Source: Parabacteroides sp. PF5-6 (GTDB lineage Bacteria; Bacteroidota; Bacteroidia; Bacteroidales; Tannerellaceae). From it: DNA of 64,000 nt. Made by a program: the position numbers and the translations under genes. This document shows, piece by piece, positions 53,175 to 61,405 of the stretch. A model generated the notes under the pieces. The model was not told where the DNA came from and did not search any database. It was given only the letters and a program-made list of their open reading frames with translations. The DNA lies in NCBI RefSeq assembly GCF_029504695.1, contig NZ_JAQFIN010000002.1, forward strand, positions 310,001 through 374,000, read 5' to 3'. How positions within the stretch are numbered: the stretch's first letter is position 1; the number at the start of each line of letters is the position of its first letter.

Positions 53175-53959
53175 TACAGATAGAGCAAATCAAGAATTAC
53201 TTCCCGGCACAGATCCGGGAAAATTCCATTTTCGACAAACATATCCTGAAAGAGTACCTGCAACTGATGATCATGGACTATCTTTCGTCCACAGCCTACA
53301 TACAGAAGATTTCTTTTATCGGCGAGACGAACCTCCGTTTGGTCAAAGGGATCGACCGTTTCTCTGAAGACCTGGATTTTGATTGCAAAAAGCTTTCGAA
53401 GGAAGAATTTATGGAGATGACGGACGGGATAATCCAGTATCTTGAACGTTCAGGACTTCGTGTGGAAACGCGCGACAAAGACAATCCGAAATTAACAGCA
53501 TTCCGACGCAACATTCATTTCCCGGAACTGTTGTTCGACTTAGGATTAAGCGGACACAAGGAAGAACGGTTTCTGATTAAGGTAGAGAGCCAGAATCAGG
53601 GAGTTGCCTATCAACCCGTCATGGCAGATATCAGGGGCTGTGGATTTTTCTTTCCGTTCCCGGTTCCATCGGATGGCGTCTTATGCAGTATGAAGATTAC
53701 CGCCATGTTAGCCCGGGCGAAAGGTCGTGACTTTTATGACTTGATGTTTCTTTTGTCCCAGACTCAGCCCGACTATGATTTTCTGCAAAAGCGATGCGGG
53801 ATCGGTAGCCTGCAGGAGTTCAAAGACGCGACAAACAAATTGCTTGAAACTATAGACTTAAACAAAAAACAGAGAGATTTCGAACATCTCCTCTTCAATA
53901 AAATAAATAGCACACGAATCTTACGATTCGGCGAGTTTATCAATGCAATAAAAGAATAA
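53171..53959 (+). CDS. AbiEii/AbiGii nucleotidyltransferase toxin (module 3)
   Basis: A 262-residue toxin of the AbiEii family with the variant active-site motif FIGETNLRLVKG (GET in place of the usual GGT) and DRFSEDLDFDC, then KITAMLARAKGRDFYDLMFLL. The changed GG may alter nucleotide binding, but the metal-binding Asp pair is kept. GNAT follows within six bases, perhaps in the same transcript. Confidence 0.83.
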   Translation: MIQIEQIKNYFPAQIRENSIFDKHILKEYLQLMIMDYLSSTAYIQKISFIGETNLRLVKGIDRFSEDLDFDCKKLSKEEFMEMTDGIIQYLERSGLRVETRDKDNPKLTAFRRNIHFPELLFDLGLSGHKEERFLIKVESQNQGVAYQPVMADIRGCGFFFPFPVPSDGVLCSMKITAMLARAKGRDFYDLMFLLSQTQPDYDFLQKRCGIGSLQEFKDATNKLLETIDLNKKQRDFEHLLFNKINSTRILRFGEFINAIKE

Positions 53960-53964
53960 AACAA

Positions 53965-54486
53965 ATGAACATAGAAACCACCCGCCTCCTGCTTCGGCCG
54001 ATCGTGGAAAGCGATGCGGAGGAGATTTATGCGTACGCGCAGAATAAGAATGTGGGGATTCATGCCGGATGGGAACCGCATGGAAGTATCGAAGAGACTC
54101 GTGAGGTGATGAAAGTCGTCTTTCTCGGGCAAGAATCGGTCTTTGGCATGATCCTGAAAGAAACAGGTAAGCTATTCGGCACTATCGGCCTGATTCCCGA
54201 TCCCAAAAGACAGAACGATCGCACGCGCATGCTCGGTTATGCCATCGATGAAGGGCATTGGGGCAAAGGATTGACGACCGAGGCTGTTCAGGCCCTGTTG
54301 CGTTATGGCTTCGAAGAACTGCGACTCGACCTGATCTCTGCTTACTGTTATCCGCACAACGAACGGTCGAAGAACGTATTAAAGAAGTCTGGCTTCCAAT
54401 ACGAAGGCCTGCTCAGCCTGGCCGAGCAACGCTACGACGGAGAGGTGCTGGATAACGAATGTTATGCGATAAAACGGGCAAAGTAA
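53965..54486 (+). CDS. GNAT family N-acetyltransferase (RimJ/RimL type)
   Basis: A 173-residue acetyltransferase of the RimJ-like kind: ETTRLLLRPIVESDAEEIY at the start, the acetyl-CoA loop region GYAIDEGHWGKGLTTEAVQALL, and AYCYPHNERSKNVLKKSGFQYEG. Substrate is unknown; candidates are a protein N-terminus or an amino-modified antibiotic. It follows abiEii module 3 by five bases. A palindromic array begins immediately after its stop. Confidence 0.88.
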   Translation: MNIETTRLLLRPIVESDAEEIYAYAQNKNVGIHAGWEPHGSIEETREVMKVVFLGQESVFGMILKETGKLFGTIGLIPDPKRQNDRTRMLGYAIDEGHWGKGLTTEAVQALLRYGFEELRLDLISAYCYPHNERSKNVLKKSGFQYEGLLSLAEQRYDGEVLDNECYAIKRAK

Positions 54487-54487
54487 G

Positions 54488-54610
54488 GCTTTGCCACACT
54501 TTGCCATGCCGGTGGCAAAGTTTTGCCATGCAGTAGACAAAGTTTTGCCAAGGCGGTGGCAAAGTTTTGCCATGACGTAGGCAAAGTTTTGCCAAGGGGT
54601 GGCAAAACTC
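54488..54610. repeat. 22-bp tandem palindromic array (locus C)
   Basis: Four clear units begin GGCAAAGTTTTGCC or GACAAAGTTTTGCC at 54514, 54536, 54558 and 54580 with a 22-bp period (the last 21), plus degenerate partial units on each side. Each core, GGCAAA-GT-TTTGCC, is palindromic. The array starts one base after the GNAT stop and ends about 50 bases before the gdx promoter. Confidence 0.88.
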
Positions 54611-54660
54611 AATCCCGAGAAAAAACAAACGCAAATAGCCATCTTATCCCCTAAAACAAG

Positions 54661-54668
54661 TATCTTTG
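54661..54668 (+). promoter_or_regulatory. -7 box of the gdx transcript
   Basis: TATCTTTG ends four bases before the first riboswitch hairpin, so transcription would begin at or just before the aptamer. It also shows that the ATG at 54731, not the upstream frame, is the gene start. Confidence 0.75.
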
Positions 54669-54672
54669 CCGC

Positions 54673-54716
54673 GTCGGACGACCGACCACAGCAGAAGAAC
54701 AGATGGACGACCATCT
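54673..54716 (+). ncRNA. Guanidine-II (mini-ykkC) riboswitch
   Basis: Two short perfect hairpins each carry an ACGA tetraloop closed by GG/CC pairs. The first is GTCGG-ACGA-CCGAC (54673-54686). The second, after a 14-base linker, is AGATGG-ACGA-CCATCT (54701-54716). Twin hairpins with ACGR loops are the defining pattern of the guanidine-II class, in which each hairpin binds one guanidinium and loop-loop contact exposes the start region. The second hairpin ends 14 bases before the ATG of an SMR exporter, the usual target gene. Translational control is likely. Confidence 0.9.
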
Positions 54717-54730
54717 ACAGATCAACAGTT

Positions 54731-55045
54731 ATGGCGTGGTTATTCCTTTTCTTAGGGGGTGTATTCGAAATCGGCTGGCCGCTTGGCTTCAAATTGGCCT
54801 CGGTAACCCCACACAAGTTTCTTTTCATCACAATGTCGGTTATCTCTATGGCGCTGAGCGGGTTCTTCCTCTACCTGGCCCAGCGAACGATCTCGATCGG
54901 CACAGCTTATGCCGTATGGACAGGCATCGGAGCGGTGGGCACACTCGCGATAGGCATTCTCTTTTTCAATGATTCAACGAGTCTGATGCGGCTCTTCTCC
55001 GCATTCCTGATCATCGTGGGTATCATTGGATTGAAGATCTTTTAG
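54731..55045 (+). CDS. SMR-family guanidinium exporter (Gdx/SugE-like)
   Basis: A 104-residue four-helix membrane protein of the small multidrug resistance family. The transport Glu lies in helix 1 (FLGGVFEIGWPLGFKLA), the helix-2/3 motif FFLYLAQRTISIGTAYAVWTGIGAVG is typical, and helix 4 ends the protein (LIIVGIIGLKIF). Gdx-type SMR proteins export guanidinium in exchange for protons. The guanidine-II riboswitch directly upstream supports this over quaternary-amine export. It would confer tolerance to guanidine. Confidence 0.92.
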   Translation: MAWLFLFLGGVFEIGWPLGFKLASVTPHKFLFITMSVISMALSGFFLYLAQRTISIGTAYAVWTGIGAVGTLAIGILFFNDSTSLMRLFSAFLIIVGIIGLKIF

Positions 55046-55060
55046 TAAGCTGTTCCCAAC

Positions 55061-55522
55061 TCAAATGGATATGCCATAGTTATGCTTGATTTCGGCCATC
55101 ACAAAGGTGCTGGTCAGCGACGCTAAACTATCGAGCGTACCCAATACGTTGAGAATAAACTCCTGGTAGGACTTCATATCCGGCGCATGGATTTTCAACA
55201 GGAAATCATATTGCCCGGATATGTTGTAACACTCGGTTACCTCGGGCACCTGCCGGATGAAATGAGAGAACTCCTCGGCAATCTCCCGGTTCAACCGGCT
55301 CAGTTTCACACTGCAGAAGACCACAAAGCCGCAATTCAGCTTCTCGGCATCCAGTATCGCAACGTATTTCTTGATATAGCCCTCCGCTTCGAGCCGCTTG
55401 AGCCGTTCGAAAACAGGAGTAGTGGAAAGATTAACCCGGGCGGCCAACTCTTTGGTGGTCAGTTTGGAGTTTTCCTGCAGTATCCGTAAGATCTGCAGAT
55501 CGGTCTTATCTAAAGTATCCAT
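55061..55522 (-). CDS. Lrp/AsnC family transcriptional regulator
   Basis: A 153-residue feast/famine regulator with an N-terminal helix-turn-helix (LTTKELAARVNLSTTPVFERLKRLEAEGYI) and a RAM ligand domain (AEKLNCGFVVFCSVKLS, VTECYNISGQYDFLLKIHAPD). Such proteins respond to amino acids. It is divergently placed from metY and probably regulates it and itself from the 172-base gap between them. Confidence 0.93.
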   Translation of the reverse strand: MDTLDKTDLQILRILQENSKLTTKELAARVNLSTTPVFERLKRLEAEGYIKKYVAILDAEKLNCGFVVFCSVKLSRLNREIAEEFSHFIRQVPEVTECYNISGQYDFLLKIHAPDMKSYQEFILNVLGTLDSLASLTSTFVMAEIKHNYGISI

Positions 55523-55588
55523 AGAATAAAATTCTTTTTAGGTAGTCCATTGCCATCAACAACAGAACATACCCACTGATAGAAGAAG

Positions 55589-55655
55589 CAAATATAGTTA
55601 TATCTTCCATATTTCATCATTTCGTTGTTTGATATTTCCACGCATCCTACCTTTG
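55589..55655. promoter_or_regulatory. Divergent promoters of the AsnC-type regulator and metY
   Basis: A minus-strand TATATTTG (55589-55596) serves the regulator, and a plus-strand TACCTTTG (55648-55655) with a TTG at 55625-55627 serves metY. The 51 bases between are AT-rich with repeated ATATTTC, fitting a shared Lrp-type site. Confidence 0.6.
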
Positions 55656-55694
55656 CCAGAAAGAAATACTAACAATCCTAACAAAAGAAAGGAC

Positions 55695-56975
55695 ATGGAA
55701 AGAAAACATTTACATTTCGAGACTTTGCAATTACATGCAGGACAGGAAGAACCGGACGCAACAACAGGCGCACGGGCAGTACCCATCTACCAGACCACCT
55801 CGTACGTCTTTCGCGATTCAGCACATGCTGCTGCCCGCTTTGGACTGACAGACGCCGGCAATATCTATGGCCGCCTGACCAATCCTACCCAAAGCATTTT
55901 CGAAGAACGCGTGGCGGCACTCGAAGGTGGGGTTGCCGGGCTTGCCGTAGCTTCCGGAGCGGCGGCGATAAGCTATGCCTTCGAAAACATCACACAGGCA
56001 GGCGACCATATCGTATCGGCACAAACCATTTACGGAGGTACCTACAACCTGCTGGCAAACACATTACCCGCCTACGGGATAACCACCACCTTTGTCGATC
56101 CCTCCGATCTCTCCCATTTCGAGCAAGCCATTCAGGAGAATACCAAAGCGATCTTTTTTGAGACACTCGGCAATCCCAACTCAAACATTATCGATATCGA
56201 AGCCGTCGCCGCCATAGCCCATGCCCATCAGATACCGCTTATTATCGATAATACATTCGGCACGCCCTACCTGATCCGCCCGATTGAACATGGAGCGGAT
56301 ATTGTGGTACATTCGGCCACTAAATTCATTGGAGGCCATGGTTCATCCCTGGGTGGAGTGATTGTCGATGCCGGACGATTCGATTGGGAAGCTTCCGGGA
56401 AGTTCCCACAACTGATAGAGCCCGATCCCGGTTATCATGGCATCCGCTTCACGCAGGCAGCAGGAGCGGCCGCCTATATCACCCGCATCCGGGCGGTTTT
56501 ATTGCGTGATACGGGAGCTACGATCAGCCCTCTCAATGCTTTCCTATTATTGCAAGGATTGGAAACACTTTCGTTGCGGGTGGAACGGCATGTCGAAAAT
56601 GCGCTTAAGGTTGTGGAGTTTCTGAGAAATCATCCGAGAGTAAGGAAAGTCAACCATCCGGCATTAGTCGAGCATCCCGACCATGCCTTATACAAAAGAT
56701 ATTTCCCACAAGGTGCCGGTTCTATCTTTACGTTTGAGATCGAGGGAGGCGAACAGGAAGCTCACCGCTTTATCGACCGCCTGAAGATCTTCTCGCTGTT
56801 GGCCAATGTAGCCGATGTGAAGTCGCTGGTTATTCATCCGGCCACGACTACCCACTCGCAACTGAGCGAACAAGAACTATCCCGACAGGGAATCACACCG
56901 GCAACTGTCCGGCTTTCTATCGGAACGGAGCATATCGAAGACCTCCTGGCGGATCTGAAGCAGGCGTTGCTTTAG
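55695..56975 (+). CDS. metY: O-acetylhomoserine aminocarboxypropyltransferase (sulfhydrylase)
   Basis: MetY, a PLP enzyme, makes homocysteine from O-acetylhomoserine and sulfide for methionine synthesis. The 426-residue protein begins [13 protein letters not shown], a hallmark of the family, and shows [13 protein letters not shown] [22 protein letters not shown], the PLP lysine in [18 protein letters not shown], and [42 protein letters not shown]. It stands opposite the AsnC-type regulator, which is the likely controller. Its stop codon overlaps a small convergent gene by four bases. Confidence 0.94.
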   Translation: MERKHLHFETLQLHAGQEEPDATTGARAVPIYQTTSYVFRDSAHAAARFGLTDAGNIYGRLTNPTQSIFEERVAALEGGVAGLAVASGAAAISYAFENITQAGDHIVSAQTIYGGTYNLLANTLPAYGITTTFVDPSDLSHFEQAIQENTKAIFFETLGNPNSNIIDIEAVAAIAHAHQIPLIIDNTFGTPYLIRPIEHGADIVVHSATKFIGGHGSSLGGVIVDAGRFDWEASGKFPQLIEPDPGYHGIRFTQAAGAAAYITRIRAVLLRDTGATISPLNAFLLLQGLETLSLRVERHVENALKVVEFLRNHPRVRKVNHPALVEHPDHALYKRYFPQGAGSIFTFEIEGGEQEAHRFIDRLKIFSLLANVADVKSLVIHPATTTHSQLSEQELSRQGITPATVRLSIGTEHIEDLLADLKQALL

Positions 56976-57205
56976 TCGCCAATCGTCCAACGATCCTGCC
57001 AGCGCAAGACGGGAAGTCCATCTTCATACTGAATGGGCAACCAGATATAGCGTGATCCGACGGATGTTTCGGGCGCCAGCGGTCGGCCATAAAGATGAAA
57101 CAGTCTTTCCGGCCAGATCGCACCGGGAACAATCTCTTGCCCCTGGACCGCATGCGCCAGAAAAAAACAAAAACAAAACAACAAAAGACGGTTTACCTGT
57201 ATCAT
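56972..57205 (-). CDS. Small secreted protein of unknown function
   Basis: A 77-residue predicted secreted protein with a clean signal peptide ([22 protein letters not shown]). The mature part of about 54 residues, with [16 protein letters not shown] and [23 protein letters not shown], is rich in Trp, Tyr and Arg and matches no family I know. The ATG at 57205 was chosen for the signal peptide; the upstream frame is non-coding. The sequence has no Cys after the signal, so it is not a lipoprotein. Confidence 0.6.
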   Translation of the reverse strand: MIQVNRLLLFCFCFFLAHAVQGQEIVPGAIWPERLFHLYGRPLAPETSVGSRYIWLPIQYEDGLPVLRWQDRWTIGD

Positions 57206-57377
57206 TATAGTATATCTATTAAATGAATTACACACAGATTGATTTACAAAGGAAACAACATCACCGCACCCATCGAAGCCCACCGGGTATGTTTTGCAGT
57301 ATAGCATGCAACACATACTACGGATTACGGGATGACCCCGGATAGGCGCCCCTTTGGCACCCCACCAAACACAAAAA

Positions 57378-57403
57378 AAGCAGCCACCTTTCAGTAACTG
57401 CTT
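57378..57403 (-). terminator. Terminator after tRNA-Met
   Basis: On the minus strand AAGCAG pairs with CTGCTT in a hairpin followed by a T-run, about ten bases past the tRNA 3' end. Confidence 0.7.
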
Positions 57404-57412
57404 CATTTTTCG

Positions 57413-57486
57413 TAGCGAGACCCGGGATTGAACCGGGGACCTCATGATTATGAATCATGCGCTCTAACCAGCTGAGCTATCTCGCC
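57413..57486 (-). tRNA. tRNA-Met (anticodon CAT), elongator type
   Basis: A 74-nt cloverleaf: acceptor GGCGAGA/TCTCGCT (one G-U), D-stem GCTC/GAGC, anticodon stem CATGA/TCATG around TTCATAA, T-arm CCCGG/CCGGG. The acceptor and the absence of a C1-A72 mismatch exclude the initiator. An isoleucine tRNA with lysidine-modified CAT is possible but the body looks like elongator tRNA-Met. Confidence 0.85.
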
Positions 57487-57504
57487 ATTTGCGGAATGCG
57501 GGGG

Positions 57505-57535
57505 CAAAAGTAGAGGTTATTTTTTGCTTTTGCAA
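57505..57535 (-). promoter_or_regulatory. Promoter of tRNA-Met
   Basis: On the minus strand a TTG (57533-57535) and TACTTTTG (57505-57512) are separated by 20 bases, a good Bacteroidota promoter. The rest of the gap 57206-57412 holds only the terminator and no visible gene. Confidence 0.75.
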
Positions 57536-57662
57536 CCTTTTTCAAAAAAAAATAGCGCCCGAAAGGAGATGTCTTTGAGAAAGAGGGAGAATTAAGATGC
57601 ATTTTTAATGGGGGGATATTAGCAGATTACATTTTTTCTCTGTACCTTGTGCGCAATATAAA

Positions 57663-58058
57663 ATGATGGAGCCGATGAAAAAGGAGAAGTTTCATATAGA
57701 GTACGTTTTTGACAAAGTCTCGCGGCGTAGCCTGTGGAACCATGTGACGACCCCCCCCGGATTGTCTGCCTGGTTTGCAGATGATGTATTTATCAACAAT
57801 TCGATTTATACCTTCAAATGGGATAAAGACGAAGAAGAGGCCGAGGTGATTTCGGTCAAACCGGAAATTAGTGTGCGCTACCGTTGGGTGGAAGATGAAA
57901 ATGAGAACAGCTATTTTGAATTTAAGATCCATACGGTAGAACTGACCGGAGCAACGGCTTTGGAGATCACCGATTTCGCCGAACCGGATGAGAAAGAAGA
58001 CGCAATCGATCTTTGGGATTCGCAGGTCGAAATGCTTAAGCGTACGTTAGGGATTTAG
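57663..58058 (+). CDS. START-like (SRPBCC) domain protein
   Basis: A 131-residue protein of the AHSA1/START-like type, with a helix-grip pattern: IEYVFDKVSRRSLWNHVTTPPGLSAWFADDV, then alternating beta strands, then a long C-terminal helix (DAIDLWDSQVEMLKRTLGI). Function is unknown; such proteins bind hydrophobic ligands or act as Hsp90 cofactors. A run of eight C (57751-57758) inside the gene is prone to slippage. A start at M5 (57675) is possible. Confidence 0.82.
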   Translation: MMEPMKKEKFHIEYVFDKVSRRSLWNHVTTPPGLSAWFADDVFINNSIYTFKWDKDEEEAEVISVKPEISVRYRWVEDENENSYFEFKIHTVELTGATALEITDFAEPDEKEDAIDLWDSQVEMLKRTLGI

Positions 58059-58132
58059 TTTAGTTTCACAATGTTCTGTACGCATCCTATCGTTTTTTGC
58101 ACTACTTTTGCGCTTTCAACCCGAAATTGGCA

Positions 58133-60073
58133 ATGTTGAGAATAAAACGATTATACACATTCATGTTTCAGACTTTTCTGCCGTTGTTCATTATGACCTT
58201 CGGTATTTGTCTGTTTATTGTGTTGATGCAGTTTATCTGGCGTTTCATCGATGACCTGGTTGGGAAAGGGTTGGAGATGACCGTCCTGGCAGAGATGTTT
58301 CTGTATGCCGCCCTGTCATTGATTCCCATGGCACTTCCTTTGGCTATTCTGCTTGCTTCGTTGATGACTTTCGGAAATCTGGGTGAACAGTTGGAGCTGT
58401 TGGCGATGAAATCGGCCGGTGTTTCCCTGATCCGGATTATGAAACCGTTGATTATCCTGATGGTCTTTGTGAGTGTCGGGGCTTTCTTCTTCCAGAACAA
58501 CGCCATGCCTGTGGTCCAGGTAAAATTATACTCTCTGCTTTATGGTATTCGTCAGAAATCGCCGGAACTGGATATTCCGGAAGGCTCTTTCTATGGGGAG
58601 ATTACCGGATACAATGTATATGTAAAGTCTAAAGATAAAAATACCGGATCATTGAAAGACATGATGATCTATGATTATTCCAATGGCTTCAATAACGCGC
58701 GGGTGATCCTGGCTGATTCGGGCCGGCTGAAGACTTCGGAAGATAAATTGTTCCTGGTATTAACGCTATTCAATGGCGAGTCGTTTGAGAACCTGAACAA
58801 AGAGACCTCATCGGCCCGACGGGGACAAACGGCTGTGCCTTACCGGCGGGAGACTTTCGGCACAAAAGAGTTTTTGATCGAGTTCGATGCTAATTTCACA
58901 CCGACAGACGAAGGTTTCTTGCAAAATCAATATATCGGAAAGAACCTGACCGACCTGCAAACGTCCATCGATTCGATGACGGTCCGGCTCGACAGCATGA
59001 AAACCGTCAATTCCAAAGGCATATATGACAATTCGTATAAAAGAAACTTTGTCAACCGCGACCATAATCCGGATGAAACGCCAGAGGCAGTGGATCGATT
59101 TCAGGAGATTCTGAAAACCGCCAAAGCGGAAAAGAAAGAAACGATCAACCTGCACTTTGAGGAAATCTATAATGCCAAGACTCCGGCCGATAAAGCGACC
59201 TTGTTAAACCGGGCAAAAAATTCGGCGGAGAATGTCCGGCAGGATTATTATATAAGAGCAACCACGATCGGAGGAGAAGCCGCCAAGATGCGCCGCCATC
59301 AGACCGAATGGCATAAGAAATTCACGATCTCGGCCGCTTGTCTGCTCTTTTTCTTTATCGGTGCGCCTCTGGGGGCGATCATTCGGAAGGGGGGATTGGG
59401 TGTTCCGGTGATTATCTCCGTTCTTTTGTTTATCTTCTATTACATTATTGATAATATGGGTTACAAGATGGCCCGCGACGGGGTTTGGGCTTCCTGGGAA
59501 GGGATGTGGCTGAGTGCGGCCGTCCTGACTCCGATGGGCGTGTTCCTGACCTATAAAGCCGTAAACGACTCGGTGATACTCAATGCAGACACTTATATCA
59601 ACGCATTGAAAAACCTGATCGGCAAACGTTCGAACCGTAAGGTCGAGATGAAAGATGTGATCATCTTCGCACCCGACTACGAAGCGGTCGCCGCCAAATT
59701 ACATCTGCTATTCGATCAGACGCAGAACTACATCACCAAACATACACGCTGGATCAATTATTTCACTTTCTGGAAACAGGGAGGAAAAGACGACTCGGTA
59801 AATGTTTTGTCCGATCAGGTGGAAGAAATCGTGGAAGAGTTGGCCAATTCCGACCAAATCCTGATCTTGAACAAACTGATGGACTACCCGATCATGTCCG
59901 GATACAATCAGTTGAATATCCGTATCACGCCAAAGATCGGGATGGCGATTGCTATATTCTTCCCGGTGGGGCTGCCGATCTACCTGTTGGCCATCTACAA
60001 ACGCAAGCTTTTACTTCACGATGTGAAAGTCGTACAACGAACAAGCCAGGAGTTACTCGATATGTTCAAATAA
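58133..60073 (+). CDS. LptF/LptG family LPS export permease
   Basis: The permease subunits LptF and LptG pull LPS from the inner membrane. This 646-residue protein has three helices in residues 15-115, a periplasmic beta-jellyroll domain (about 130-300) and three more helices (about 400-510), then a long C-terminal region with one more hydrophobic segment (ITPKIGMAIAIFFPVGLPIYLLAIYKRK) typical of the Bacteroidota form. The start at 58133 follows the -7 box TACTTTTG (58103-58110). It is separate from lptD and lies just upstream of ribBA with a 41-base gap. Confidence 0.88.
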   Translation: MLRIKRLYTFMFQTFLPLFIMTFGICLFIVLMQFIWRFIDDLVGKGLEMTVLAEMFLYAALSLIPMALPLAILLASLMTFGNLGEQLELLAMKSAGVSLIRIMKPLIILMVFVSVGAFFFQNNAMPVVQVKLYSLLYGIRQKSPELDIPEGSFYGEITGYNVYVKSKDKNTGSLKDMMIYDYSNGFNNARVILADSGRLKTSEDKLFLVLTLFNGESFENLNKETSSARRGQTAVPYRRETFGTKEFLIEFDANFTPTDEGFLQNQYIGKNLTDLQTSIDSMTVRLDSMKTVNSKGIYDNSYKRNFVNRDHNPDETPEAVDRFQEILKTAKAEKKETINLHFEEIYNAKTPADKATLLNRAKNSAENVRQDYYIRATTIGGEAAKMRRHQTEWHKKFTISAACLLFFFIGAPLGAIIRKGGLGVPVIISVLLFIFYYIIDNMGYKMARDGVWASWEGMWLSAAVLTPMGVFLTYKAVNDSVILNADTYINALKNLIGKRSNRKVEMKDVIIFAPDYEAVAAKLHLLFDQTQNYITKHTRWINYFTFWKQGGKDDSVNVLSDQVEEIVEELANSDQILILNKLMDYPIMSGYNQLNIRITPKIGMAIAIFFPVGLPIYLLAIYKRKLLLHDVKVVQRTSQELLDMFK

Positions 60074-60114
60074 ATGTCGTACTTTTGCAGCGAACTTAAA
60101 CAAAGGCAAACGAC

Positions 60115-61329
60115 ATGAGCGAAATCAAATTAAATACGATAGAAGAGGCAATTAAAGACTTCCGGGAAGGGAAGTTTTTGATTGTGGTCGACGACGAAGA
60201 CCGCGAGAACGAAGGCGACTTTATCATCGCCGCCGAGAAGATCACGCCGGAAAAGGTAAACTTTATGCTGACCGAAGGCCGGGGGGTATTGTGCGCACCG
60301 ATCACTGAAGAGCGTTGCCAGGAATTGGAACTGGAGATGCAGGTACAACAAAATACCTCGATCTACGACACCCCTTTCACGGTGACGGTCGATAAGATCG
60401 AAGGTTGCACGACAGGCGTTTCGATGGCCGACCGGGCCCTCACGATCCTGGCCCTTGCCGATCCGAACACCAAACCGACCGACCTGGCACGCCCGGGACA
60501 TATCAACCCGTTGCGCGCCCGCTCCCGCGGGGTACTGCGTCGTTCGGGACATACGGAAGCGACCGTCGACCTTGCCCGTTTAGCCGGGCTCTATCCCGCC
60601 GGCGCCTTGATCGAGATTATCAATGAAGACGGAACGATGGCGCGCCTGCCGGACCTGATCAAAGTATCCCGGAAATTCGGCATCAAGATTATCAGCATCC
60701 GCGACCTGATCGCTTATCGTTTGCAGACCGAATCGATCGTTGAGAAAGGCGAAGAGGTCGATATGCCGACCGAATACGGCCATTTCCGGTTGATTCCTTT
60801 CCGTCAGAAGAGTAATGGGCTGGAACATATCGCTTTGATCAAAGGAGAGATTGAAAAAGGAGAGCCGGTATTGGTGCGCGTACACTCGTCGTGTGCTACC
60901 GGGGATATCTTCGGATCGCTGCGCTGCGAATGCGGCGAGCAATTGCACAAAGCCATGCAGATGATCGAAGAAGAAAGCAAAGGAGTCGTGGTTTACCTCA
61001 ACCAGGAAGGCCGCGGCATCGGATTGATGGAGAAGATGAAAGCTTACAAACTGCAAGAGCAGGGACTGGATACGGTTGATGCCAATCTTCATCTGGGTCA
61101 TCAGGCCGATGAACGCGATTATGGCGTAGGTGCACAGATCCTTCGGGCTGTTGGTGTGACGAAGATGCGGCTGATGACCAACAACCCGGTCAAACGGGTC
61201 GGACTCGAAGCCTACGGACTGACTGTCGATGAGGTGGTACCCATCGAGATCACGCCCAATCCGTTCAATGCGTTCTATATGAAGACCAAAAAAGAGCGCA
61301 TGGGACACCAATTGCACAATATTAAATAA
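60115..61329 (+). CDS. ribBA: Bifunctional DHBP synthase/GTP cyclohydrolase II
   Basis: RibBA makes both precursors of riboflavin: 3,4-dihydroxybutanone phosphate from ribulose 5-phosphate (N-terminal domain, 1-205, motif [12 protein letters not shown]) and the pyrimidine from GTP (C-terminal domain, 206-404). The second domain has the zinc cysteines in [16 protein letters not shown], the NQEGRGIGL loop, and [12 protein letters not shown]. The 404-residue length is typical. A TACTTTTG box lies at 60080-60087. The leader of about 25 bases is too short for an FMN riboswitch. Confidence 0.97.
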   Translation: MSEIKLNTIEEAIKDFREGKFLIVVDDEDRENEGDFIIAAEKITPEKVNFMLTEGRGVLCAPITEERCQELELEMQVQQNTSIYDTPFTVTVDKIEGCTTGVSMADRALTILALADPNTKPTDLARPGHINPLRARSRGVLRRSGHTEATVDLARLAGLYPAGALIEIINEDGTMARLPDLIKVSRKFGIKIISIRDLIAYRLQTESIVEKGEEVDMPTEYGHFRLIPFRQKSNGLEHIALIKGEIEKGEPVLVRVHSSCATGDIFGSLRCECGEQLHKAMQMIEEESKGVVVYLNQEGRGIGLMEKMKAYKLQEQGLDTVDANLHLGHQADERDYGVGAQILRAVGVTKMRLMTNNPVKRVGLEAYGLTVDEVVPIEITPNPFNAFYMKTKKERMGHQLHNIK

Positions 61330-61405
61330 CAAAAAGATTGCTTTTAGACGAATTATGATTAATTTTGTCGCGCATTGTTTAATATTTACATAAATAATTA
61401 GTCGT

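Noticed and set aside
55523..55694. SAM-type riboswitch before metY
   Set aside because: The leader after the -7 box is about 40 bases with no clear stem structure; the AsnC-type regulator is a better explanation.
57206..57445. Longer version of the small secreted protein
   Set aside because: The upstream frame runs through the tRNA-Met terminator and the tRNA 3' end; the signal peptide begins at 57205.
57413..57486. tRNA-Ile with lysidine-modified CAT anticodon
   Set aside because: The acceptor and D-arm sequences fit elongator tRNA-Met better, though only a tRNA classifier could settle it.
60088..60114. FMN riboswitch before ribBA
   Set aside because: Only about 25 bases separate the -7 box from the start codon, far too short for the aptamer.
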